Below, piece after piece: positions 22,588 through 33,931 of a DNA stretch of 64,000 nt (positions are counted from its first letter, which is position 1; each line of letters opens with the position of its first letter). The stretch lies in contig JAGFNK010000290.1 in assembly GCA_025769875.1 (NCBI GenBank), positions 1 to 64,000 of the forward strand, written 5' to 3'. The notes below the pieces were generated by a model. The model saw nothing but the letters and a program-made list of their open reading frames with translations. It did no database searches and was not told the origin of the DNA. A program made the position numbers and the translations under genes. The DNA is from Russula earlei (Eukaryota > Basidiomycota > Agaricomycetes > Russulales > Russulaceae).

Positions 22588-23386
22588 CCATATGGCTGGC
22601 CACGGAATGATGTGTGGGAAATGCGATAGGACATGACGCCTCCTCCTATCCTTTGCTACCTCCCTCTTGTTCCAGGCCATCCACTGGCCACACACCACAA
22701 GCCACCTCGTGTGTGACATCGAGACCTCAATTGCATTGCCCAGCCCTTTCCACTGACCACATGCACACACCACACCCCACACATGCAACATGTTTGCATC
22801 TCAAGCCTTTCATGACTGCCTCAACCGTCTCAACCAGTCTTGATTCACTTTCATGCCTTTCATCTCTAGTACCTTTCTCCTGTATATAAAAACACCCTAG
22901 CTACTCTGTAGTAGAAAGAGTTCAGAATAGGACCCCTCTTTGCAACCCACTCCTCTCTGTCTGTGAAAAACAAGAAGGATGGTCAGAATTGAGAGGCGAG
23001 AGGGGTGATGAGTGGCTGGCCACGACTCCAATCGCACTGGAAACAATGTTGCACACCACAACACTTGAGTCAAAAACACTATGGGGCTGCCTCAAGACAG
23101 CCCATGGGTGCAACATGAGGGAAAAATAATGGATATAGACCATGATTTTGAGTTGTAATTCATCTAATACACATGTGGAGGTGGCTTGAGTCCAGCTCCA
23201 CCAATTCTCACTCAAATCTCATGAAAACAATGGGGCTGCCTAGCCCTCATTCAGGCAATTCAGGGACAATAATTTTCATATGAATTGAAGCTGTTTTGAA
23301 GGAGATATTTATCCTGCATGTTTGAGGGGGTTTCTGCGCTGATTTGGGTGGAATTCAAGCTCCACCAAGTGCGCTGAAAACAGCAA

Positions 23387-23800
23387 TAAGGAATAAAATA
23401 GGAGAGTGTTTTTAGGAGTCGGGAACAGAAGTAAAACAGTAATGAAAATGTATAGTGTAAGGACTTTGGACTTCAACGGAAATAATGCATTGCCTCTCTA
23501 TGTGGCTGATGTGCTTGTTCTGGTTTTGGTGTGAGCATGCAATTGACTTGCATGTTTGCATTTTTCTCGGATACGGAGTTGTGGAGCCAATATGGAATGT
23601 TCTTGCTTTTTGCACATTTTTGGTTTTGATGTGGGTTGTACAAGGCCTGAGAAGGGTCACAGCAGAATGTATTTTCCCCTGAGGGGAGTGGAAAAAATTT
23701 AAGGGATCAAAAATGATCCTGGGGATGGGCCATGTTGCGCTTTCGCACTCCTCCGCATGTGCCCCTGGTGGCCCAAAACTGCCAATAGGGCCCTCAAATG
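23387..23800. repeat. Dispersed repeat X, copy 2, right part
   Basis: Continues repeat X after the TA element and aligns with 11030-11445, ending near GGTGGCCCAAAACTGCC. There is no supported gene. Confidence 0.75.
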
Positions 23801-25467
23801 CCACACAACCATTTGCACAACTGCCATTACAGCACTCAGGTTTAACTTACAGTACCACAGTTTACAATACTACTATACCATCATTCCAGACTCAAAATTA
23901 GAACAAGAGTCCACTCAATTAGATGCTACTGCATTACAACTGTTTTCCCTAGTTGCTGCCTAATCAGATTGCCAATAACATAGGATGTTTCATCCCAGGT
24001 GGACTTTAATTCAGCATGTGTTACATGTCCATTACTTTTTGTGACATTTGTGACAGCTGAGATGGTAGTGAGTGCTGAGTTCCCAGTGACCCATAGTATG
24101 ACTGAACTATTGCATGTCAAATTCCACCAGGAACAGTGGCAAGATTTGCCTATGAAGGTTTGTTTCCATGCACTGGCTCTCCTCTTTCTTGTCAGTCATT
24201 GTGGTACCTTGAACTTTGATGGGCTTCGAAACAACACTCGAACATGATAGAATACATCACTTATGCCAGTAGAGAGTTTTCTCAACATTCCAGGCTCCCC
24301 CCAGCATCTCAGCATTGTCAAATCAAGGACAGTGAAAAGGTTGTGATGCTAGCAATGGCATCAGGCAGCAAAAACATTTCCATGCTCCAACCCATGTGAA
24401 TGCAGCTACAGCAGTGTTGTCTTGTGCATTGTTGTCATGTTCTGAGTTGGGCTGCTGTGTGTAAGACTGGAGGATTCAATCCCAGAGGTCTTGAACTCTA
24501 GGCTTCCCTTCCACACAGATGGAGGCATTGACACTGACCCTAAGCCTTGGGCAGAGGGGTGTAAACAATTTGACATGGAGGGTTTGATTAATGGGGCCTG
24601 TGGAGACAAAGCTCCAGTGGTGCACTGTGCAAGCTTGGACTTTGGAATCAAAACAGGAAACACAGCCAGTCCAGCACAGATGCACCAATGCAACCATCTA
24701 TTTTTGAATCTAGTAACCCATGTGCTTTGCCAGCACACCAGTAATAGTTTTGATATATATGATGCATTGAAAATGGCCCCAAGTCAGCAATTTGATAGCT
24801 GGGATTTAGAATGTATAAAGACACCACCTGATAAGGAGGTAATTGTACTCAATCAGAATATGTGGATGAAGACAGCCAAGCATAATGGGCATCAAACAGG
24901 GCCCAAAACAGGGCCCAAAACAACAGACCTGTCTCCCCAACAAGCAGGGACTCACAGCACAGAACATTGGTGTCACTAAGGGAAAGTGCTGCCATGTTCA
25001 TGGTGATCCATATGCTGGGGGCAAATGATCAGGCAAGTGCACCAAGCCCAATGGAATATCTGCCTCCACAAATGCATGCATGTGTGCCAGGGAACTGTTG
25101 TCTCAAACCCCCCTTGGAACCCCCCTCCCTTGATTTCCACCGCCTCCCTTGCACCAGGTCCCTTTGGACTCACACTGCTGCCTATTCTAGCAGCCTCATC
25201 TGCTGCTGTTCCCTCTACACACAATAGAAAATCTTTTTTTGTTACATTGTAATTTATTTGTCTGATACCTAATAAATAAGTGATTGAATAAGTGATTGAG
25301 AAATAATTTGGTGTCATTTAAATGTGTGATTGAAGCACCAATTCTCTTGCTGACACAATCACCTTTTATAGTAATTCTTGATCATCTAACCCACTGCTAA
25401 AGGTATGCAACTGCCTGTGGCCCTGAGCATGGTGTGTAAGTGACTCTCCAGTGACAGAGTGGCACAA
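23801..25467. other. Repeat S and unassigned sequence
   Basis: About 23925-24120 matches 36505-36690 (shared GCTACTGCATTACAACTG and GTGTTACATGTCCATTA). A 162-codon plus-strand frame at 24491-24979 is open, but it has no recognisable domain and contains a short direct repeat of GGGCCCAAAACA. I do not call it a gene. The remainder shows nothing supportable. Confidence 0.4.
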
Positions 25468-26431
25468 TGTCAGAACTCATTGTTGAACAATCCAGTTCAA
25501 GAGTGAGACAAGAGCTTGGAGATGAGTTGACTGAGTTTGAGGATGAAGTTGGCAAAGAGCACAGTCCAAACAAGTAGCAAGTACCAGAGAGGAACTGGCA
25601 CTGGCTGTGAGAGATGGTCATGAAAGGAAAGGGCCAGGTTGTACTAGATAGGGCAGTCACAAAGGAGTACCCTCAGCTATAGAGTGCCACAAATCAAAGG
25701 GACAGTCTGAAGACTGTCCACTGCTTTATTGAGTGCTTATATACTACAAGGGAACTGCTAAATAGAGAACAAGTCATAACCTTGTTATCAAGCACAATTG
25801 ATGGATGAGTAAGAAGTTGGAATGTGCTTAGTGAGCATGCTCAGTCATGCTCAGTAAGCTGCTGAGTAAGAAGGCCCATAATGATGGGTAAGGGCCTCTA
25901 GTGTCCACATGTTCACTGCTTAGTGCACATGTGAAGCATCTGATTCATTTACTGTTAGTTAGTTTAGGGCCGGTCATTTGGGGACTTGGGGTATTTGTCA
26001 GTGGGATAGTGTTGCCTATAAGGCCCCTTATATGGTTCTATTAGGGTCCTTAGAGTTGACCCTAATATCCATATTAAGGTCCTTAGTATTGCCTTATAGT
26101 TTGTTCTAAGGTTATTAGAGTTAGTCTAATAACACATTCTAGGGCCTATAGTATCTTTGTTAATGTCCAATGTAGGGCACTTGAGGTCATCCTAAGGGGT
26201 CTTTAGGGAGTCTTTAATATTGTCTTTTATTGCTAGAAGGGTTGCCACTAAGTAGGGCTTGCTGTATGTCAATTGTGCCTAGAATCAATCACATGACAAT
26301 GTGTGCACAATATTGTGGACACCTCTACTCACCCCTTTTGGTCATGTGAACAGGGTGGCATCATAGAGGTTGGGTTTCCTCTAATAAGGAAGGGTCCTTC
26401 AAGGGCCCTCTCTGGGAAATGGTTCATGACA
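25468..26431 (-). mobile_element. Solo LTR, family B, copy 1
   Basis: A 964-bp LTR, read on the minus strand as TGTCATGAACC...TGACA, with duplication CACAA (25463-25467, 26432-26436). Compared with the 38035-38996 copy, its CpG sites have become TpG or CpA. Confidence 0.94.
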
Positions 26432-27167
26432 CACAACACCCCACATACCTCTTTTGCATACAAGACAGCACTCATGACCACTAGATGGGAAATGACACCC
26501 AGTGTTTTACCCAAGGCCCAAGCCAGCAGCCAACAAGTAAACAGCCACAACAAATGTACATGGACAACCCAAGGAGCACAGAGATAAGTTCCCTAGGAAG
26601 GACACTTCAACACCAAATCATGTCATTATAGGCCACACCTTCACCAGGGAATACTATCACCTATGGGAAACTTGCCATTCCACTACCATCTTGCTGATTT
26701 CATTTTCCCCTGTATCTGCTCAAACAATCCCATTTAAAACTTTGTACTTATACTATTGAGTGGCATTAATGTCATTCTAGCAAAGAAAAATGGACATCCA
26801 TTGAGTGGTTTTTGAGTAATATTTTGGCTGGGGGTCACATCTGCATCATGCCTTCTGTCATGGCAGAGTATGGAGTTTGATTCCAGCTGGGTGATCACCA
26901 TACACTGACTTGGAGGAGTCTGGGTCACTGCTGTTTTATCCTCTTAATACCATGTTACAGGCAGTCCAATTGGCCAGCACAAGACCATATGTATGAGCAG
27001 TGGCTATTAGAGCTCAGGTAGCATGCAGCGGTTGAGATATAGACAATGAAAATGGTTCAAATTATTGAGTAGACATATAGTACTGTTGTAGTACCATTAT
27101 ATACAATAACTTGGAATACAATACATAGTGAGTACTGTAAGTTATGTAAGATGTTGGACACCAATAC
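26432..27167. repeat. Dispersed repeat R, copy 2, and flanks
   Basis: About 26650-26995 matches 19601-19960. The flanking sequence on both sides shows no gene. An open frame of 94 codons that begins inside the LTR at 26303 is a chance frame. Confidence 0.6.
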
Positions 27168-28130
27168 TGTCATGAACCATTTCCCAGAGAGGGCCCTTGA
27201 AGGACCCTTCCTTATGAGAGGAAACCCAGCCTCTATGGTGTCACCCTGTTCACATGGACAAAAGGGTGAGTAGAGGTATCCACAATATCATGCGCACATT
27301 GTCACATGAGCAATTCTTGGCACAACCGACATACAGCAAGCCCCACTTAATGGCAACCCTTTTAGCAATAAAGGACAGTATTATAGCCTCCCTAAGGACC
27401 CTTTAGGACGACCCTAAGTGCTCTACAATAGGCACTAACACAATACTAAAGACCCTACAACATGTTATTAGACTAACTCTAATAACTATATAATGAACTA
27501 TAAAGCAATACTAAGGACCTTAATAGAAGTATTAGGGTCGACTCTAAGGACCCTAATAGAACTATAGAAGGGGCCTTATAAGCAACTCTATTTCCTGAAC
27601 CAAACTACAAGTCCTCAAATGACTGGCCCTAAACTAACTAACAGCAAATGAATCAGGTGCTTTGCACATGTACTAGAGCAGTGAACACGTGGACAGTAAA
27701 GGCTCTTACTCATCAAGAGGAGCCTTCTTACTCATCAGCTTACTGAGCATGACTGAGCATGCTCAGTAAGCATACCCCGTCTTCTTACTCATCTGTCTAT
27801 TGTGCTTGATAACAAGGTTATGACTTGTTCCCTATTTAGCAATCCTCTTGTAGTATATAAGTGCTCAATAAAGTAATGGACAGTCTTCAGACTGTCCATT
27901 TGTTTACAGCACTCTCTATCTTTGGGATACTCCTTTAAGGACCATCCCCTTGTGACCATTCTGGCCTCTTCCCTGCATACCTGCTCTACTCTACCAGTAA
28001 ACATCCCTCTTTGGTACTTGGTACTGCTTTGGACTCTACTTCTTGCCCACGCCATCTTGGATGTCTATCAACTCATCTTTGAACTTATCCCTCGCCCTTG
28101 AACTGGATTGTTCAACAGTGAGTCTTGACA
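27168..28130 (+). mobile_element. Solo LTR, family B, copy 2
   Basis: A 963-bp LTR from TGTCATGAACC to GTCTTGACA with duplication AATAC (27163-27167, 28131-28135). TATATAAG is at 27854-27861, and a perfect 10-bp stem with a TTCA loop is at 27876-27899. Confidence 0.95.
27854..27899 (+). promoter_or_regulatory. Family B LTR TATA box and perfect 10-bp stem-loop
   Basis: TATATAAG is followed 22 nt later by ATGGACAGTC, loop TTCA, GACTGTCCAT. All six family B LTRs carry this region. It lies where the 5' end of the transcript is expected. Confidence 0.6.
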
Positions 28131-28296
28131 AATACTCCCCCTCAACATCAGACATGTGGAAGAAAGGCAGGTATGATACATTGAAAAGCAAAACCAACAA
28201 GGGTGAGATGGTGCAGTCCCAATAGCAGCTACAGGCAGCTATAACAAATGATATATATTGATCTTTTACTTTTACTCATGCAGCACTGGCCCATGA

Positions 28297-28789
28297 TGTC
28301 ACAGGAACCGGTACATTGGACTGGAGCAGCAACTGGACAAGCCTACCCGGACATGTCTCATATTTCCCATGTGTTTCTATGACTCATTCAGCCTTGCATG
28401 TACCATACGTTTCTCGCATGTTCCACATATGACTGCCTCACTGTTACCTCATGAATACTATTTGATATAGCATTCTGGATGTATATAAGACTGTTGATTG
28501 ACAAGGACAAGCCTCAAGCTTGTTCTCCTGTGAAATATCACTGGATTCCTGCTTCGGAACTTGTAGGCTTGCAAGACATCAAGTAATTCGTCTGAAACTC
28601 CTTCCACTCATAAGTCTTCTCAATGTGAAGACTTATTTGTGGTCTTCCCCTTCCACAGAACATATTTGCCTTGGCAATATCGTCTCCGAGATCCCCAAAA
28701 TCTGTGAAGACTTAGTGTCTCGCTCAACTCTCTGCACTCATCTCACGCGCGAACCGATTTGTCAGTGACACTGCCCCCAGTCGGTGACA
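28297..28789 (+). mobile_element. 5' LTR of gypsy-2
   Basis: 493 bp from TGTCACAGGAACC to TCGGTGACA. It has TATATAAG at 28482-28489 and a stem-loop at 28505-28525. The primer-binding region should begin at 28790 (TTAGAACAAGC); I could not name the tRNA. Confidence 0.95.
28482..28525 (+). promoter_or_regulatory. gypsy-2 LTR TATA box and stem-loop
   Basis: TATATAAG, then 23 nt later an 8-bp stem (GGACAAGC / GCTTGTTC, one G.T pair) closing a CTCAA loop at 28505-28525. The 3' LTR keeps the same arrangement. Confidence 0.6.
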
Positions 28790-28870
28790 TTAGAACAAGC
28801 TTCTCCCTCAAACCCTTGACCCCAAACATGTATACACGCATCCACACCTGAATATACCATTTCCCTCAGA

Positions 28871-30562
28871 ATGACTTCCATGGCCAGAGACTGGAGGTTC
28901 AAAGGACAAGGAAAACCCACAGAAGAAGGGCTAAAGAAGCTCAGATGTCCCTTCAAACTGAATCCAGACCTTGACGACACACTTGTCCCTGAAGCCTTCA
29001 GGGAAAACACTCACTTCTTCAGAGTAGGAGTGAACAGTGTACCCTGGACTGGGTACTATACCATCTACAGGAAGGCCAAGTTTGGCCTCGGAACTCTCTA
29101 TGGCGTTTGGTTTGAAATCCAATGCCGCGAAGACTACTTCGAAGCCTATCGCGTCGCACGCCTGGCTTTCGGATTGGTCAATGACCCCCTCAAAGGTCTT
29201 GACATGGAACAACTCATCAAGTCAGGTGAGCCTATTCCTAACTCAAAGAACCCATCACGCGCCCTGACTCCTGGACCCGCACCTGCCGAACCCATGGAAC
29301 AAGAACCCAAAACCACGATGCAACTTTTTGTTGTGGCCAACAAATCGGAAGAACCACCAGCACAAGTACCTCAACAACTAGCATCGTCTGGAATGGCGCA
29401 AGCGTACCCATGCCCCTCCTTGTTCCAAGGCTTCAGAGGATGCGGAAAAAGACCCCCCAGCCCAGACCCCAATGATTATGATGCATACGCCACTCACGAC
29501 CATGACCCATGCCCTTCCGACAATGGGAAACTTGAAGGTGTTCCCCTGAAAGCGTTCAATGGCAATCGAGCACACACCCACGCCTTTCTCACCGCCTTCC
29601 GAAGGTTCATGCAAATGAACTTCGACAGCAAGATTGCCCAAAACCCCATCAAGAAATGTGCCTACTTTTTGTCACTAATGGAAGGACCGCAAGTCGATGG
29701 ATGGGTTGAGGCAATGGATGAATGGCTTGAGAAGGTTATGCTAGACCCCAACAAAATTCCCTTTGGATTAACAGCCTGGCAGGCTATGGAACAGCAATTC
29801 AAGGGAGCATTTACCAACTATGCCGAATGCGAGCACATGCAAGACCAATTACATGAACTCAAGATGAAAGAAAATAACCTTGACAAGTACATTGCCAACT
29901 TCGAACTGCTTGCGTGCTGAGGATCCTTGCATACAGATGACCCGATGGTCATGCGCCTCTTCGCGTGTGGCCTCCCCAAACCTCTGGTCGAAGCCATTAT
30001 CAGCCAAGAAGACCCCACCACATTCCAAGAGTGGATCTCTGGTGCCCAGAAGCAACACTGCATTTGGATGCATAAATGCACAGTCCTGACGGACCATGCT
30101 AACGCACACAACCGTAATGCAAACCCAAACCGCCCATGGGCTCATCTCTCCACCTGGGGTGCACGTGGCAACACCGCCAACAATGCCACCGCTCCCTGTG
30201 CTCGCCTCCCACCTCGTGATCCAAATGTGATGGACACCAGCGCCAGTGTGGCACGCAAAGCCATCACCGAAGCCAACAAAGAAAAACATGGTGCCGAAGG
30301 CAGGTGCTTCCACTGCTCAAAACAGGGACACCTTGCCAGAGATTGTCCCACGAAGCCAAAATGCAAGACGACACAAGCGCGTGCAGCGGAGGTGACCACC
30401 ACCACATCTGAATCCTCCGTCGTCGAGATTGTTGAAGAAAGTGCGACTGCTAAAGTCGCAAAGGCTGCCAAAGCCCTCTCTAAAGAGGAAAGAGAGGAGT
30501 TTATCAAGATGTTGACTGGAGAGGCTGATAACAACGAAGAGAAGGATTTTTTGGACGCCTGA
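28871..30562 (+). pseudogene. gypsy-2 Gag
   Basis: Capsid/nucleocapsid protein of gypsy-2. One reading frame of 563 codons is broken only by a TGA at 29918-29920, between ELLAC and GSLHTDD. The N-terminal 130 residues are of unknown type. A retrotransposon Gag region follows (FLTAFRRFMQMN, FTNYAECEHMQDQLHELK), and a zinc knuckle CFHCSKQGHLARDC (CX2CX4HX4C) lies near residue 480. The tail is Ala/Lys/Glu-rich. The Met at 28871 lies 82 nt after the LTR and gives the longest frame. The TGA is most simply a decayed CGA. Confidence 0.92.
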
Positions 30563-33500
30563 GCATATTGGCGATCGCTCGGGCCCTAGGTATCACCAAT
30601 GTACATAACACTATAAAAAAGTCAATGCAGGTCAATTTGACAATGTACGTTGGAACCTCAAAAGCCGAAAAGAAAACTGCACTAATCAGCAGCAGGGCAA
30701 CCAAATGTTTTATTTCCCCATAGTTGACTAAAGAACTCCGACTAAGATCACAAAAACTATTGACACCCAGAATAGTGAAAAATGTTGACAATACCCCCAA
30801 CTGTCTAGGGAAAATTACCCAAGCGATGGACCTACAACCAACGCTACTAGGACAGAAGAACAGACATCAATTCCTTGTAGCTGACATTGGACAAGACAAA
30901 CTAATCCTAGGCTATCCCTTCCTTCAGTCAACAAACCCCAAGATTAACTGGACTAGAGGAACATTAATGGGAAGGATAACCCTATCTGGAGATCAAGAAA
31001 CACCAGATTGGATAAAAAGTCTTACCGAATGGGAAGAAGGTGACAAGCTTTGGATACAAACCCAACTCTGAAAGACCACAATTGCCCAACAACTGGCAGA
31101 GTCACAAATGGAAACAAAACAACAGACCTGGCAACAGATAGTCCCCCCTCAATACCACAAATATGGTCAAGTCTTCATGGAATGAGAATCAGAGAGATTC
31201 CCTGGACCTAGAAAATGGGACCATGCCATCGACTTGAAGTCAGATGCCCCCACAACAATCAATTGCAGAGTTTACCCCCTCTCACCCAAAGAAAAAGAAG
31301 AACAAGGAAAATTCCTTGAACAAAATCTATGACTAAAACAAATTAGAAGGTCCAACTCACCATACACGAGTGGTTTCTTCCTAATAAAGAAAAAGGATGG
31401 CAAGTTTCAACCAGTACAAGATTACAGAAACCTGAACAAATGGACAATACCTAATGTCTACCCTCTTTCCTTAATCCCAGAACTGATACATGCCCTAGCA
31501 GGTAAAGAACTCTTTACCAAATTTGATATCAGATGTGGCTACAACAACATCAGAATCAAAGAGGGAGATGAATGGAAAGCCACCTTCAAGACTAGCGAGG
31601 GACTGTTTGAACCAACAGTAATGTTTTTTGGACTGACCAACTCCCCCGCAACCTTCCAAACCATGATGGATGACATCTTTCAAGAAGAACTCGCCCAGGG
31701 ATGGCTTAAAATTTTACATGGATGATATCATTATCACCACACAAGATAACAAAAAGGAACACCAATCCAAAGTCGAACATATCCTAACAAAGTTAAAGCT
31801 ACACGACCTATACCTCAAGCCAGAGAAATGTCAGTTCCACAAAAGAAAGGTTGAATACCTAGGAGTGATTATTGGCAAAGGAAAAATAACTATGGACCCA
31901 GTCAAAGTCAAAGGGATCAAAGACTGGCCCACGCCAAAAACATTAAAGGAAGTTCAAAGTTTCCTAGGATTCTGCAATTTCTACTGCAACTTCATCCCAA
32001 ACTTTTCAATAAAGGCCAGACCCCTCAACAACCTCACAAAAAAGAATAGACAATGGGAATGGACACCCAAAGAAGAACAGGTGCTTCAAACACTAAAAGA
32101 AACATGCGTATCCTACTCAGTCTTACGAACACCAGACTGGACAAAACAATTTATCCTTGACACTGACACATCTGGATTCGCTATAGGAGCAGTCATCTCC
32201 CAGGAACATGAAGATGGACTCCATCCCATAACATTCTATTCAAGAACACTATTAGATGCAGAAAGAAACTACGATGCACATGATAAAGAATTAGCCACCA
32301 TCATCTTCAGCCTAAAAAGCGGTCGATCATTCTTTCTAGGAGCAGACAAACCAATTAGAATAAGAACCAACCACAAAAATCTTACATACTTCAGAGAACC
32401 ACAAAAACTGATGGGATGACAAGCAAGATGGATGCAATACATGCAAGACTTCAACATGACTATGGAACATGTCCCAGAACACACCCATACCATTGCCAAC
32501 ACTCTTTCTTGTCGCAAAGACCTTAACAAGGGGGTAGAAGAACAAAAAACTATCCTTCTTCCACCCGAAATTTTGACACAAAAAATTTACCTACCCAATA
32601 AACCAGACAAATGACAAGAAATCTTACGACAATTCCACGATGCCCCACCCACAGGACACCCTGGAATAGCCAACACATGGGACTTAGTCAAGCAACACTA
32701 TAAAAGACCTAGACTATGACAGTTCATAGAACAATACGTCAAAGGTTGCGTCAAATGCCAAGAATCCAAAACTAACCTACCTAGGAAAAAGGCCACGACA
32801 TTTCCACTCAACACACATGTAGAACAAGGCCCATTCCAATACATATCAATGGACCTCATCACCAATCTACCCAAATCAGAAGGATTTGACAGCGTTCTCA
32901 CCATCGTTGATCAAGGGTGCTCCAAAGCAACAAAGTTCATCCCTTGCAATAAAACAATCGATGGAACAGGTGTTGCACACGAGTACCTAAAACACCTTGT
33001 ACCCTGGTTTGGTATCCCCAAAAGAATCATATCCAATAGGGACCCTTGATTTGCATCAAACTTCTCTAAGGCCCTGTGCAAAAGCCTAGGTATCAAACAA
33101 AACATGTCTACAGCGTTCCACCCTCAAACCAATGGACAAACTAAAAGAATGAACACCTGGTTAGAACAATACCTGAGACCTTGGACCACGACCCACCCTC
33201 ATTCTTGGGAAAAAATGCTGCCCATCACCGAATACGCACATAACTCATGGAAACATGAAACATCACAACAATCACCACACGAACTCCTCATGGGATTCAG
33301 ACCCCAAATCAACATCAGTCTAGAAGACAACAATGTGCTGGCCTCCACCGATCACCTCAAAAAATTAGAAGAATCTAGAAAAGATGCACAACAACTTTTA
33401 GAACGTAAACAACAACCCCTAAGACCTGACAACCTGGAGATGAAGGAAGGAACCCTTGTATGGTTAGAAGGCAAGAACCTCAAACACAAGGAAATCACAA

Positions 33501-33870
33501 ACTAGTACCAAAACAATATGGACCCTTCCCCATCACAAAAAATATTTCCAAAGTCACTTACCAACTTCAACTCCCACCATCCATGAAAATACACAACATC
33601 TTCCATGTCAACCTACTCCTACCATATACAGAAATGGAGGAATATGGCATGCCATTTACATGACCCCCTCTGATCATTGATAACAAAGAAGAATATGAAA
33701 TCGAAACAATTCTAGACATGAGAAGATTTGGAAGAACACGTAAACTCCAATACCTTGTACACTGGAAAGGCTACCCAACATCAGATGACTCCTGGGTCGA
33801 CCACTATAACCTCAACACCCCAGAACTCCTAAAAGAATTCTACTCCACCATGGCTGGATGGACCAACGTA
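30563..33870 (+). pseudogene. gypsy-2 Pol: protease, RT, RNase H, integrase, chromodomain
   Basis: In order: a protease whose active site reads ISSRAT (about 30686) instead of IDSGAT; RT with FLIKKKDGK, QPVQDYRNLN, FDIRCGYNN and YMDD (about 31720); RNase H with DTDTSGFAIG, YDAHDKELA and RTNHKNLTYF (Asp replaced by Asn); integrase with GHPGI, CVKCQ, MDLITNLP, SNRDP and NGQTKRMN; chromodomain with QYLVHWKGY..DDSWV (about 33740-33800). The second integrase Asp is Asn and the Glu is Lys. In-frame stops are mostly TGA where Trp or Arg is expected, and a few frameshifts are seen. The whole is inactive. Confidence 0.95.
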
Positions 33871-33931
33871 TAAGACCACCATCCCTAACCAACATTCTTC
33901 ACCATTCTCCCCCTCCCAACCACACTCCAAT

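Larger units (their letters stand above)
20422..23386. mobile_element. TA-flanked element with long terminal inverted repeats, copy 2
   Basis: The 2965-bp relative of the element at 2667-5068 has the same termini (TTGCCGTTTTCAGC... and ...GCTGAAAACAGCAA), flanked by TA (20420-20421, 23387-23388). The uninterrupted target is preserved in repeat X copy 1 near 11024, which confirms the TA duplication. It is longer than copy 1 because it keeps a gag-like ORF. It is CpG-poor where copy 1 is CpG-rich, so it is probably the older insertion. No transposase is present. Confidence 0.93.

Noticed and set aside
24491..24979. 162-codon ORF as a hypothetical gene
   Set aside because: It lacks recognisable domains or introns and contains an internal direct repeat; it is recorded only as part of an unassigned stretch.
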